Origin: Methanocellales archaeon | Lineage (GTDB): Archaea > Halobacteriota > UBA148 > JAUWXC01 | Length of the DNA: 64,000 bases | Reading direction: 5' to 3' | NCBI GenBank assembly: GCA_030018435.1 | Contig: JASEEY010000003.1 | Span: 34,950 to 98,949, forward strand | Part shown: positions 9,220 through 16,730 of the stretch, piece after piece | How the letters are laid out: each line of letters begins with the position of its first letter | How positions within the stretch are numbered: position 1 is the stretch's first letter | Position numbers and translations under genes: made by a program | Notes under the pieces: model-generated | Databases searched by the model: none | What the model was told of the DNA's origin: nothing | The model's input: only the letters and a program-made list of their open reading frames with translations

Positions 9220-9510
9220 ATGTATCTCAAGATTTACAAATGTGGACCCGAGATCATGGTTGCAGTATGTGACAGGGACATCCTCGGAAAAACGTTCTCC
9301 GAGGGCGAGCTCAGAATTCAGGCATTGGAGTCGTTTTACAAGGGTGATTTGGTCACTGAGGGTGTGGCAGTAGAGGCGCTTAAAAAAGCGACCATTGCCA
9401 ATCTATTGGGGAAAAAGGCAGTTAGTTGCGCGCTAAAAAATGGAATTATCGCAAAGGAGAATATCATAACGATAGCCGGCGTACCGCATGCCCAGATGGT
9501 GAGGATGTAA
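9220..9510 (+). CDS. DUF424 family archaeal protein
   Basis: A 96-aa protein with the DUF424 opening (LKIYKCGPEIMVAVCD) and LGKTFSEGE...A...F pattern, ending IAGVPHAQMVRM. The family is small, archaeal and of unclear biochemical role. It starts 2 nt after mcm and ends 2 nt before nmd3, so all three are almost certainly co-transcribed; the genomic link to replication and to a ribosome-related protein is a common archaeal arrangement. Confidence 0.85.
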   Translation: MYLKIYKCGPEIMVAVCDRDILGKTFSEGELRIQALESFYKGDLVTEGVAVEALKKATIANLLGKKAVSCALKNGIIAKENIITIAGVPHAQMVRM

Positions 9511-9512
9511 AA

Positions 9513-10217
9513 ATGACATCTCCTCTTTTTTGTCCTAGGTGTGGTCGCGCATCGGAAGGTGGACTTTGCGCCCAATGCTTCTTGGAACGTTTTGCTCTGG
9601 TCGAGTGCCCTCCGCTAAAAATCAAGGTTTGTCCTACCTGTAACTCTTGTTTCTGGAGGGGGAAATGGATGGAAGATGACGTCCTTGATCTGGCAATTTC
9701 GCTCGTGAAAAGTCAATTGACGATTAATCCTGTGGCTGAAGATGTACGTACTATTTTTGAGCCTGAAATGCTAGGCGAGAATGCCGTAAAAGTGCATATA
9801 CATGTCGATGCTGTGGTGAAAGGCGAGAGCACATTCAGGGAACATGACGCTATGGTCAGAATCAAAAAGGAATCTTGCGACAGGTGCAGGAGAATTGCTG
9901 GAGGTTACTATGCTGCCATCGTGCAGGTCCGGGCAGAAGGGCGCTTTCCCACGCCAGAAGAAAGGTCAAAATCCAAGAAAATCGCGCAGGACGTGATTCG
10001 GAGGGTTCAGAAAAGCGACAGAATGGCGTTCATCTCGAACGTAGAGGAGTTAAAAGAGGGCATAGATATCTACGTTGGCTCTACCAAACTCGGCAGGCAG
10101 ATATCCAAGGCGATCGCTACCGAGCTTGGAGGGGCATTTTCCGAATCCGCAAAATTGGTTGGACGTAAGGATGGAAAAAACCAGTACAGAGTTTCATATG
10201 CGGTCCGCCTCAGATAA
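9513..10217 (+). CDS. NMD3-family ribosome-associated protein
   Basis: The ORF track begins at 9426, but ATG 9513 is the natural start, 2 nt after DUF424, giving about 234 aa. The N-terminal zinc region is CPRCGR, then CAQC and CPTCNSC. A central CDRCRRIAGGYYAAIVQVR is the hallmark of NMD3. In eukaryotes Nmd3 is the 60S export adaptor; the archaeal protein has only the N-terminal part and is thought to act in large-subunit maturation or stability. Confidence 0.88.
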   Translation: MTSPLFCPRCGRASEGGLCAQCFLERFALVECPPLKIKVCPTCNSCFWRGKWMEDDVLDLAISLVKSQLTINPVAEDVRTIFEPEMLGENAVKVHIHVDAVVKGESTFREHDAMVRIKKESCDRCRRIAGGYYAAIVQVRAEGRFPTPEERSKSKKIAQDVIRRVQKSDRMAFISNVEELKEGIDIYVGSTKLGRQISKAIATELGGAFSESAKLVGRKDGKNQYRVSYAVRLR

Positions 10218-10260
10218 TCGATGGGTTCAAACAAGTTTGCCATAAGAGATTTTAGACAAC

Positions 10261-10659
10261 TCATCTGGTGAAACCCCTCACTCCCATTAAAAGTGAGAGT
10301 GCACCAAGCGCAAGGATGAGGTAACTCAAACTGTGAAGCACCATCGGAGTTATTATAGATGGGAAAACGAACAGGTTGAGACTGCCCAGGAAAAAGCCGC
10401 CAAGAGTGAAAAATATCGCGCCCATAAATACATAAAATGAAGATTTTATTTTGTTGATGATGATACTCGCCTTTTTCACCTCACCTATTCCCTCGGGTTT
10501 TTCTCGGATTTTCCCCTTCTGAGTTTTCTCTAATTTTTTCCTGAGACGCTCTGCCTTGATTTCTCTAAACTGCTCCTTGAGTCGTTCCATCTTTATTTCT
10601 TCAAATTCTCGTTTGAGGTGTTCGATCTCCTCATCGGTCTTTGGCTGAATTTCTGCCAT
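10261..10659 (-). CDS. Small coiled-coil, two-helix membrane protein
   Basis: I do not recognise a family. The 132-aa protein has a highly charged N-terminal half (repeating EEIEHLKREFEEIKMERL-like heptads, residues 8-50), then a linker and two hydrophobic segments (FYVFMGAIFFTLGGFFLG and MVLHSLSYLILALGALSLLMG) with the charged part probably cytoplasmic. It starts 8 nt after the stop of the degraded ABC permease on the same strand, so it was likely the last gene of that operon. Confidence 0.6.
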   Translation of the reverse strand: MAEIQPKTDEEIEHLKREFEEIKMERLKEQFREIKAERLRKKLEKTQKGKIREKPEGIGEVKKASIIINKIKSSFYVFMGAIFFTLGGFFLGSLNLFVFPSIITPMVLHSLSYLILALGALSLLMGVRGFTR

Positions 10660-10667
10660 TGCACCAC

Positions 10668-10850
10668 CTACTCATACCTAACTGCCTCGATAGGACTCAT
10701 CATCGCTGCCTTTCTCGCCGGATACAAACCTGATACAACCCCAACCAAGACCGCGATGAGTATAGCGCTGATTGCAACGGCTGGGGTTACGATGGCGGGC
10801 ATGTCCATTCCCATATATGCGCTGGCTATCACGCCTATCGCCTTACTTTG
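10668..10850 (-). pseudogene. C-terminal remnant of a MacB/FtsX-type ABC permease
   Basis: Read on the minus strand, this stretch encodes about 58 residues ending GLYPARKAAMMSPIEAVRYE and a stop. That is the classical C-terminus of MacB/LolC-type ABC permeases. A hydrophobic helix precedes it. The rest of the permease is missing: in this frame the sequence abuts the truncated ATPase gene, but in a different frame. The simplest reading is one deletion joining the ATPase 5' part to the permease 3' end. Confidence 0.75.
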
Positions 10851-11065
10851 TCCGGGTCTTTTGTTACGTCATATCCAGAGACTTTAGCGGAGCCGCTGGT
10901 CGGCACCAAAAGGGTTGCAAGCATTTTTATGAGCGTGGTCTTGCCGGCGCCATTGGGCCCTAACAGACCAAATAACTCCCCTTCGGCGATGTTAATGTTG
11001 ACGTGATCCACGGCCACTAAGCCGTCGAAAACCTTGGTCAAACCATTAATCTCGATTGCGGTCAT
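10835..11065 (-). pseudogene. Truncated ABC transporter ATPase (N-terminal fragment)
   Basis: A 76-residue fragment with Walker A LLGPNGAGKTTLIKML and the following SGSAKVSGYDV stretch, then a stop right after KVRR. An intact ATPase of this DrrA-like type is three to four times longer and has the Q-loop, LSGGQ signature and Walker B, all absent. The stop lies at the junction with the permease remnant, indicating loss of about 1 kb or more. It is not expected to work as an ABC ATPase. Confidence 0.8.
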
Positions 11066-11160
11066 TTGAACATCTATTACAATAGGGGGTCGCCAAGTAT
11101 AAAATGTTTCAAGTGTTGTTTACTTCAATAATGTAAAGAAGATAAATCAATGGGAGGATA

Positions 11161-11517
11161 ATGGGCAAAATGTGGAACGAATTAGTAGAAAGACATAAAA
11201 ATCCCATCAATCTTGGCTTGCAGACTGTGGGATTCATCGCGCTCGTCTACGGACTTTGGATGCATAACTGGACAGTCATTATAGTGGCTGTTGTGACAGA
11301 AGTCGTCGGTCATGCTTTCCCCCCACCTGAGAAGAAGATAGAGATTATCGATAAGTTCGTCGATATACTCGGCTTTACTCCTGTTAATTTCGTGTTTCAG
11401 ATAGTGGCATTTATGGTTTATGTCTACGGGTTATGGCAACATGATTGGATATTGATTGGAGTTGGATGTTGCATAGCGCTGGTTGGATTCACATATGGAT
11501 TCATGCGCTCTAGATAG
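11161..11517 (+). CDS. Membrane protein with internal duplication
   Basis: A 118-aa protein with four predicted membrane segments arranged as two copies of one unit: NPINLGLQTVGFIALVYGLW and TPVNFVFQIVAFMVYVYGLW, each followed by H-W and another hydrophobic helix. The sequence HKNPINLGLQ is faintly like the Mpo1/DUF962 family, but this is not firm. A GGGAGG ribosome-binding site precedes the ATG. Function is unknown. It overlaps only the unlikely upstream extension of the next ORF. Confidence 0.7.
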   Translation: MGKMWNELVERHKNPINLGLQTVGFIALVYGLWMHNWTVIIVAVVTEVVGHAFPPPEKKIEIIDKFVDILGFTPVNFVFQIVAFMVYVYGLWQHDWILIGVGCCIALVGFTYGFMRSR

Positions 11518-11530
11518 GTCGAAGGAAGAG

Positions 11531-12361
11531 ATGACAGAAGTACGAGCTCACACCACGCTTTCAGACCTCCTTGTCGATAGGTTCAGCAAAAATGAGCTGA
11601 AGCTTTTGCCCAAAGGGTGGCAGATTCTTGGCGATATCATAACTCTCAGCATCTCGCCCTCATTAGAAACCAGGAAATGTGAAATCGGCGAAGCCCTCCT
11701 CAAATTTTATCCTAGGTGTAAAACCGTGCTGAGGATGGGGAGGATTTCAGGTCCGTATAGGGAGCCAGATGTCGAGATAATTGCGGGCGACGACACAGAA
11801 ACAATTCACAAGGAAAATGGATGCAGATTTAAGCTAGATGCCACCAAGATCATGTTCTCGCCTGGGAACCTGGACGAAAGAAAAAGGATGTCCATGCTCG
11901 ACAAAGATGAAACCATCGTGGACATGTTCGCTGGAATAGGATACTTCTCGATTCCAATGGCAGTCCATTCCAGGCCAAAAAAGATCGTCGCGATCGAAAT
12001 CAATCCCCTCGCATATCACTATTTGTGCGAGAACGTTCGACTCAATAAAGTAGCAGATATCATCCAGCCGGTGCATGGAGACTGCGCCACAAAAACGCCA
12101 GTTGGCATTGCTGACAGGGTTATCATGGGCAGTTTTGAAGCATTTCATTACCTGATACAAGGGATAAACGCGCTGAAACCAAATGGCATCCTTCACTATC
12201 ACGAGACTACACCCGAAAAACTCGTTTTTGATAGGCCGATTAAGAGGGTAGAGGATGCGGCTAACGAACTGGATAGAGTTATCAAGATACAGAAGTGCAG
12301 GAAGGTCAAGAAATACTCTCCTGGCGTCTGGCATGTTGTCGTTGATGCGCAAGTATTTTAG
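11531..12361 (+). CDS. taw2: Taw2-like tRNA wyosine aminocarboxypropyltransferase
   Basis: A class I SAM-binding protein of the Trm5/TYW2 family, about 276 aa from ATG 11531. The ORF track starts earlier at 11483, but GGAAGAG lies just upstream of 11531 and 11531 avoids overlap. SAM motif: DMFAGIGYFSIPMA; acidic loop IEINP. The motif GILHYHE replaces the NPP-like motif of Trm5 methyltransferases and is typical of Taw2/TYW2, which transfers the aminocarboxypropyl group of SAM to the tricyclic base at position 37 of tRNA-Phe. A Trm5-type methyltransferase is the alternative. Confidence 0.82.
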   Translation: MTEVRAHTTLSDLLVDRFSKNELKLLPKGWQILGDIITLSISPSLETRKCEIGEALLKFYPRCKTVLRMGRISGPYREPDVEIIAGDDTETIHKENGCRFKLDATKIMFSPGNLDERKRMSMLDKDETIVDMFAGIGYFSIPMAVHSRPKKIVAIEINPLAYHYLCENVRLNKVADIIQPVHGDCATKTPVGIADRVIMGSFEAFHYLIQGINALKPNGILHYHETTPEKLVFDRPIKRVEDAANELDRVIKIQKCRKVKKYSPGVWHVVVDAQVF

Positions 12362-12372
12362 TTTCGAACTCA

Positions 12373-13968
12373 ATGTATGATAGGATGGACCAATTAGAGA
12401 CAATAATCGATAACGGGGAAAAAGAGAACGTAGAGTTCAAGGAATTCCTGAAAGAGGATGTGCATCTAAAGGATGACAGGCGCCAAGGCTTAGCCTGCCA
12501 GATGAAGCATAGACTGATCATGGGGCATGGTACAGCTATATATGTACTCGGCGTGACCGATGGCGGGTCGCTGAATGGCATCTCACGCCTCATGCTTGAG
12601 GAATCACTATCCGTTTTAAATTGCATCGCCATAGAGGCGGGCGCAAAAGTCGTCGATTGCAGGAAGTATGCGGTCGATAGAGGATATGTCGCTCTCGCGA
12701 CCGTCAAGAGTCAAGTTGCAGCTAAGGAACACATACTGGTTGGCACAGCAGGACACGTAGATCATGGAAAGAGCACGCTGGTCGCCTCTTTGGTCACCGG
12801 GATGCAAGATGACGGCTCTGGCAAGACCAGAATATTTTTGGATGTACTTCCGCATGAAATCGAGAGGGGGCTGTCCGCGGATTTGTCCTATGGAGTATAC
12901 GGCTTCCGCTCCGGCAAGACCATCAGGCTGAAGAATCCGCTTAGCAAGAAGGAAAAAGCTGGAGTGGTGGAATCTGCTGAAAAGTTGATTTCGTTTGTGG
13001 ATACCGTTGGACATGAGCCTTGGCTAAGGACGACGATAAGGGGCATCGTAGGTCAGAAACTGGATTATGGGTTGCTGGTAGTGGCAGCAGATGATGGCGT
13101 GACACACGTTACGAGAGAGCATCTGGGAATCTTGCTCGCCATGGATTTGCCCACGATCATTGCCATCACCAAAATCGACAGGGTAGATGAAGAAAGAGTG
13201 GTAGAGGTGGAAAGATGCATCTCAGATGGACTGAAAACGGTCGGGCGGATACCCATGCGCATAAGGTCAAAATCCGATTTGCACCTTCTCTCCAGTAAAT
13301 TGAACAAGTTAGGCGAGGGTATGATTGTACCCGTCATAAGGACGTCGGCTGTTACAAAGGAGGGTTTCGAAATACTTGATCAGTTGTTGTTCCAGCTACC
13401 CAAACGAAATGCAGAGAGTGCAAAATCGTTCCAGATGTACATAGACAAGGTGTACCAGGTAGCAGGCGTCGGACCTATCGTGAGCGGTTCGATCAAACAA
13501 GGAGGGGTCAAAGTAGGAGACCAACTGCAGCTTGGTCCAACCCCAGACGGGGGTGTCATTCCCGTTAAGGTTCAATCCATCGAGATGCACTACTATAGAA
13601 TCGACCAAGCCAGTGCGGGCGATATTGTGGGAATTGCGCTCAAGGGCATTTCACCAAAGGATATCAGAAGAGGTATGGTGCTGTGCGCCGACGAGCCTAG
13701 AGCAATTAGAGAATTTGAGGCGGAAGTTCTGATATTGAATCATCCCACCTGTATAAAGCGCGGCTATGAGCCGGTTGTCCACTTGGAAACCATAGCCGAG
13801 ACAGCTACATTCAAACAACTGGATCGCGACTACATGATGGCTGGCCAAAGTGGATTGGTGAGGATGCGATTCAAGTTCTGTCCCTACCACGTCTATGAAG
13901 GGCAGAAGTTTATCTTCAGAGAGGGGAAAAGCAAGGGTATCGGGCGCGTTGTAAGGGTTTTTGAATAA
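12373..13968 (+). CDS. GTPBP1/2-like translational GTPase
   Basis: A 531-aa GTPase with about 120 N-terminal residues, then the GTP domain: G1 GTAGHVDHGKST, G3 DTVGHE, G4 ITKIDR, followed by EF-Tu-like beta-barrel domains 2 and 3. The insert between G1 and G3 (IFLDVLPHEIERGLSADLSY) is the hallmark of the GTPBP1/GTPBP2 group, which acts in translation or mRNA surveillance in eukaryotes. SelB is less likely because there is no SelB C-terminal extension. Start is uncertain between 12373 and ATG 12385. Confidence 0.82.
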   Translation: MYDRMDQLETIIDNGEKENVEFKEFLKEDVHLKDDRRQGLACQMKHRLIMGHGTAIYVLGVTDGGSLNGISRLMLEESLSVLNCIAIEAGAKVVDCRKYAVDRGYVALATVKSQVAAKEHILVGTAGHVDHGKSTLVASLVTGMQDDGSGKTRIFLDVLPHEIERGLSADLSYGVYGFRSGKTIRLKNPLSKKEKAGVVESAEKLISFVDTVGHEPWLRTTIRGIVGQKLDYGLLVVAADDGVTHVTREHLGILLAMDLPTIIAITKIDRVDEERVVEVERCISDGLKTVGRIPMRIRSKSDLHLLSSKLNKLGEGMIVPVIRTSAVTKEGFEILDQLLFQLPKRNAESAKSFQMYIDKVYQVAGVGPIVSGSIKQGGVKVGDQLQLGPTPDGGVIPVKVQSIEMHYYRIDQASAGDIVGIALKGISPKDIRRGMVLCADEPRAIREFEAEVLILNHPTCIKRGYEPVVHLETIAETATFKQLDRDYMMAGQSGLVRMRFKFCPYHVYEGQKFIFREGKSKGIGRVVRVFE

Positions 13969-13971
13969 ATC

Positions 13972-14202
13972 TCACGACTTTGATTTCTTTCTCATCTCTT
14001 TCATGAATTCTCTTACCTCTGCCTTAAACTCGGCAAAACTCACCTTGAAGTCGGAGAAGTCCTTCCATAGGATCGCTTGGGATGTCACCACCGCTGCGAT
14101 GATAGCGCTCTCGCTAGGAGAACCGAATAATTTCCATGTGAGAAGAAACACGGCGAGGAGGAGGAATATCCAGAATAAAATATCTTTGATCGTGGCTTTC
14201 AT
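13972..14202 (-). CDS. Small single-span membrane protein with coiled C-terminus
   Basis: The ORF track starts at 14262, but ATG 14202 has a strong GGGGAGGTG site upstream and gives 76 aa. Residues 5-25 (IKDILFWIFLLLAVFLLTW) form one membrane helix. A second weakly hydrophobic stretch follows, then a basic/acidic helical tail (FKAEVREFMKEMRKKSKS). It overlaps by one base the stop of a 27-codon peptide gene with the same IKDILFW motif. No family recognised. Confidence 0.6.
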   Translation of the reverse strand: MKATIKDILFWIFLLLAVFLLTWKLFGSPSESAIIAAVVTSQAILWKDFSDFKVSFAEFKAEVREFMKEMRKKSKS

Positions 14203-14285
14203 CAGACACCTCCCCTGAGCGAGAGTATTATCAGTAGAACGAGGAAAGCTATGAAAAGCCAAAATAGTATATCCTTTATGTCCAT
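14202..14285 (-). CDS. 27-aa membrane micropeptide, coupled to the next gene
   Basis: Below the ORF-track size limit. Minus-strand ATG 14285 to TGA 14202 encodes 27 residues beginning MDIKDILFWLFIAFLVLLII, a single hydrophobic helix. GTAGGAGGG lies upstream of the ATG. Its TGA shares a base with the next ATG (TGATG), the classical arrangement for translational coupling. The shared IKDILFW motif with its partner suggests a duplication rather than chance. Confidence 0.5.
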   Translation of the reverse strand: MDIKDILFWLFIAFLVLLIILSLRGGV

Positions 14286-14383
14286 GGTGGGGTCCCTCCT
14301 ACGTCATTTCGAGGGTATATCTTAACTACTTAACTACATAAACTTTGCTATATTGATTTCATTGAATCTTTTTGAAACTTAAC

Positions 14384-14632
14384 CTATTTGAATCCCAATA
14401 TCTTCTTGATCTCGCTTATTAGTTCCTTGTTAAGCGTAACGTCCATTCCATGTGACGTCGGATACTGGAGCACTAGACCGTCCCTGATCAATCGCTTCAA
14501 TGCCTTTCTGACATCGTTATACAGGTGTTTAGGAAATCCCTTTGGGACGTTGTCTTCCGGTGTGTGCTTCTTACCGACATAACCGTGTGAAAGTAATTTA
14601 TCAAGAATCGCCTTTTCTATATCCGTGTACAT
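14384..14632 (-). CDS. Small winged-helix-like protein
   Basis: An 82-aa protein with helical N-terminus (IEKAILDKLLSHGYVG), the motif KHTPEDNVPKGFPKH and a second part (RKALKRLIRDGLVLQYP) resembling the recognition helix and wing of a winged helix. Similar short proteins recur in euryarchaeal genomes and their mobile DNA; none that I know has an assigned role. It is divergent from the 14809 regulator across a repeat-rich spacer. Confidence 0.6.
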   Translation of the reverse strand: MYTDIEKAILDKLLSHGYVGKKHTPEDNVPKGFPKHLYNDVRKALKRLIRDGLVLQYPTSHGMDVTLNKELISEIKKILGFK

Positions 14633-14700
14633 GGATATCTGTACATATGAAGCACTCTTGCAATTTATAATTTTCTATAAGACAAGACGTTGACGTAAGA

Positions 14701-14709
14701 TATTTATAC
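14701..14709 (+). promoter_or_regulatory. TATA box for the winged-helix regulator gene
   Basis: TATTTATAC is a good match to the archaeal TATA box. It lies upstream of the 14809 gene, and the tandem 9-bp and 11-bp repeats lie between it and the start codon. Inferred from sequence only. Confidence 0.45.
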
Positions 14710-14723
14710 AAGTATGTATCTAC

Positions 14724-14783
14724 ATAAACACTATAAACATCATAAACATCTGCATAGCACTTGCATAGCATCTGTATAACAGA
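14724..14783. repeat. Iteron-like tandem repeats: 3 x 9 bp then 3 x 11 bp
   Basis: Three 9-bp units (ATAAACACT, ATAAACATC, ATAAACATC) at 14724-14750 are followed by three 11-bp units (TGCATAGCACT, TGCATAGCATC, TGTATAACAGA) at 14751-14783. The 11-bp period is close to one helical turn, as expected if a protein binds the same face repeatedly. The array lies between two divergent winged-helix genes. Confidence 0.75.
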
Positions 14784-14808
14784 CATATAGGAGCGCAGAG
14801 GTGATAAA

Positions 14809-15138
14809 ATGTTAACCGAAATATTTGGCGAATATCCGCAGGTGAAGGTCATAGACCTCTTGATCACGCACCCACGCATCCAATACACCAAGACTGAGAT
14901 CGCGGAATGCGCTGGAATCGGAAGGGCGACGTTATATCAGTTCTGGGATGTTTTGGAGAAGTATCAGATCGTCAAGCCCACCTACCAGATGGGGAAGACC
15001 ACGCTTTACACAGCAAATCTGGACTCACCGGCGCTGAAAGCCCTCAAGAAGTTCCAGATTGAGATGGCTGATATTGAGATCGAGCTCCAGAATCGAGAAG
15101 AGTCAAAGGAGTCGGAGATCGAGAAAGTTCCCGCATGA
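14809..15138 (+). CDS. Winged helix-turn-helix transcriptional regulator
   Basis: A 109-aa protein with an N-terminal winged helix: KVIDLLITHPRIQYTKTEIA, then the recognition helix AGIGRATLYQFWDVLEKY and a wing ending TTLYTAN. The acidic C-terminal helix (from about residue 80) could dimerise. It resembles archaeal regulators common on mobile DNA and in ANME/methanogen genomes. The repeats just upstream are a plausible operator. GGAG-like element precedes ATG (AGGTGATAAAATG). Confidence 0.7.
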   Translation: MLTEIFGEYPQVKVIDLLITHPRIQYTKTEIAECAGIGRATLYQFWDVLEKYQIVKPTYQMGKTTLYTANLDSPALKALKKFQIEMADIEIELQNREESKESEIEKVPA

Positions 15139-15157
15139 TTTTATTTTCATTTGTCAT

Positions 15158-16099
15158 CTATCCCACCCCATACGACCTCATCAAAACATCCGCATTCAGC
15201 CTGCCGAAGTGGTATTCCCTGCGTGACTTGACTTCTTTTACGCGCACCTCCGCAGGCGCAAAGACGTTGGGGTCTATCTTGTAAAAGTCGCCTCTCGCAT
15301 CCCTCAGAATGTCGCAGAACAAGCCTCCATAATCACTGGAGCATTCTGATGGCAGCTTTTCGAATATCTCATCGAATTCATCCACGGTTAAAACGACCGA
15401 CCCATAATAGATTATGCTGTCGTTGGTGGCGCCCACGGTAGCCATTTCATCGCCCATCACGGGCGCAATCGGTGCAACGCCAGAGGCATGCAAGATTTTG
15501 GTCGTATCGTATCTAAGTTCGTCCAGTTTATGTAATGCCGTTTCCACAACCCTGCCGGAAATTTGAATCGAGCCAACCAGTGATGAAGCAGGCGCCACTA
15601 AAGCCGTTAGATTTGCGGGAGTTATTCCACACGCATTTGCGATGTTTTTCGTCACACGCTCATCTGGCAACCTATTGGACTCCAAGGCGATAACACCATA
15701 TTCACAATCATCTTCATAGCGGATGCGTTCAAAAACATCCCTTGGTTTCTTGGCAAGTGCCCTCGCAGGTCCAGACCCCATCGCAACGTAATCGCCAACC
15801 TCGATTTTCCAGCCAGCCTTTTGGGAGCCCAAGCAGGCGATTGCAGCGTGCTTGGTCGCAACATCGACAAATGAAAACGTTTTACCTTTGATAACTCCAT
15901 TTCGTATCGCAACTGTTACGAGTCCACCCATGCACGCTTTTATAAACAAAGCTCCAGCAGCATAGCTGCCAGACGCGTTGATGCCGCAATCTATCACCGT
16001 CGAATCATTTCTCAGCCTGTGAGATTTGATGTTCAGCTCATTTGCGCGCTTCGACATCTCCTTCGCGATTTTAAACGCACGCTCGTTCACGCTTATCAT
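15158..16099 (-). CDS. mch: Methenyl-H4MPT cyclohydrolase
   Basis: At 313 aa this is the normal length for Mch. Characteristic stretches include CGINASGSYAAG, YVAMGSGPARAL, YDDCEYGVIALE-like and the C-terminal FGRLNADVLMRSYGVG. The cytosolic enzyme interconverts 5-formyl- and methenyl-H4MPT in methanogenesis or its reverse. It is the last gene of a minus-strand C1 cluster (mmp14, metE, thymidylate synthase, mch), starting 4 nt after thymidylate synthase ends. I recall the mch-TS-metE order also in Methanothermobacter. Confidence 0.95.
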   Translation of the reverse strand: MISVNERAFKIAKEMSKRANELNIKSHRLRNDSTVIDCGINASGSYAAGALFIKACMGGLVTVAIRNGVIKGKTFSFVDVATKHAAIACLGSQKAGWKIEVGDYVAMGSGPARALAKKPRDVFERIRYEDDCEYGVIALESNRLPDERVTKNIANACGITPANLTALVAPASSLVGSIQISGRVVETALHKLDELRYDTTKILHASGVAPIAPVMGDEMATVGATNDSIIYYGSVVLTVDEFDEIFEKLPSECSSDYGGLFCDILRDARGDFYKIDPNVFAPAEVRVKEVKSRREYHFGRLNADVLMRSYGVG

Positions 16100-16103
16100 G
16101 GCA

Positions 16104-16730
16104 TCACTCCAGGATCGCGCTCACATCATCCCAGTCATGCTCGTATATGTGCGCTGAGATGCTGATGCTCGTTATGGTACCGGGCTTTGCACCAATGCGT
16201 TTTGCCACATATTCTAACAACCTTGCCAACGCATACCAGTTGTTGGGCGCAGCACCATAGAAATCGTGTGACCTGAATATCGTTGTAAGGTTCAGCGAAT
16301 CCCTGAGCTTAAAATCGATCAACATCATGCACGGCACCTCGTCTGACATCGTGTCCTTTGGCGGCATCCAGGTAATGCATATCGCCCTCCTGGAATTCGG
16401 TACCTCTTTGAGCTTGCGCACTACATACTCAATTTGGTCTATTCCGTTCCAGTCGCGCAACCTTTGCCCATACGTATACTCAAAGTCCTGAACGTTTTTT
16501 CCCGTAACGAATTGTTTGGCGTATTCATCCAGCCTCTCTTCATTCCAAGGGCTGTCCCTTGGAATCATGTCTTTATACGGATTCTCAATGATGATGACCA
16601 AATTTTGCAGCTCTTTGGTCATGCTACCCCTCTCGTCCTTCAGCATGTCACCATGGTACCAGATCAAACCCAAGCCCCTGTACCACCCGTCGCTGATCGT
16701 GGACGCTCTTACGAATTTTCCAACCGTCAT
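16104..16730 (-). CDS. Archaeal-type thymidylate synthase
   Basis: The ORF track extends to 16820, but ATG 16730 overlaps the metE stop (ATGA) and gives 208 aa, the size of the methanogen thymidylate synthase. The catalytic Cys is in VPCMMLIDFK; SLNLTTIFRSHDFYGAAPNN matches the substrate-binding region (R.SHD..A.P.N). The enzyme methylates dUMP; in H4MPT organisms methylene-H4MPT is the presumed donor. Translational coupling to metE and mch fits a C1-metabolism operon. Confidence 0.85.
   Translation of the reverse strand: MTVGKFVRASTISDGWYRGLGLIWYHGDMLKDERGSMTKELQNLVIIIENPYKDMIPRDSPWNEERLDEYAKQFVTGKNVQDFEYTYGQRLRDWNGIDQIEYVVRKLKEVPNSRRAICITWMPPKDTMSDEVPCMMLIDFKLRDSLNLTTIFRSHDFYGAAPNNWYALARLLEYVAKRIGAKPGTITSISISAHIYEHDWDDVSAILE

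Noticed and set aside
9426-9512. N-terminal extension of the NMD3 ORF
   Set aside because: It lies within the DUF424 gene; the extension has no NMD3 similarity, and ATG 9513 directly follows the DUF424 stop.
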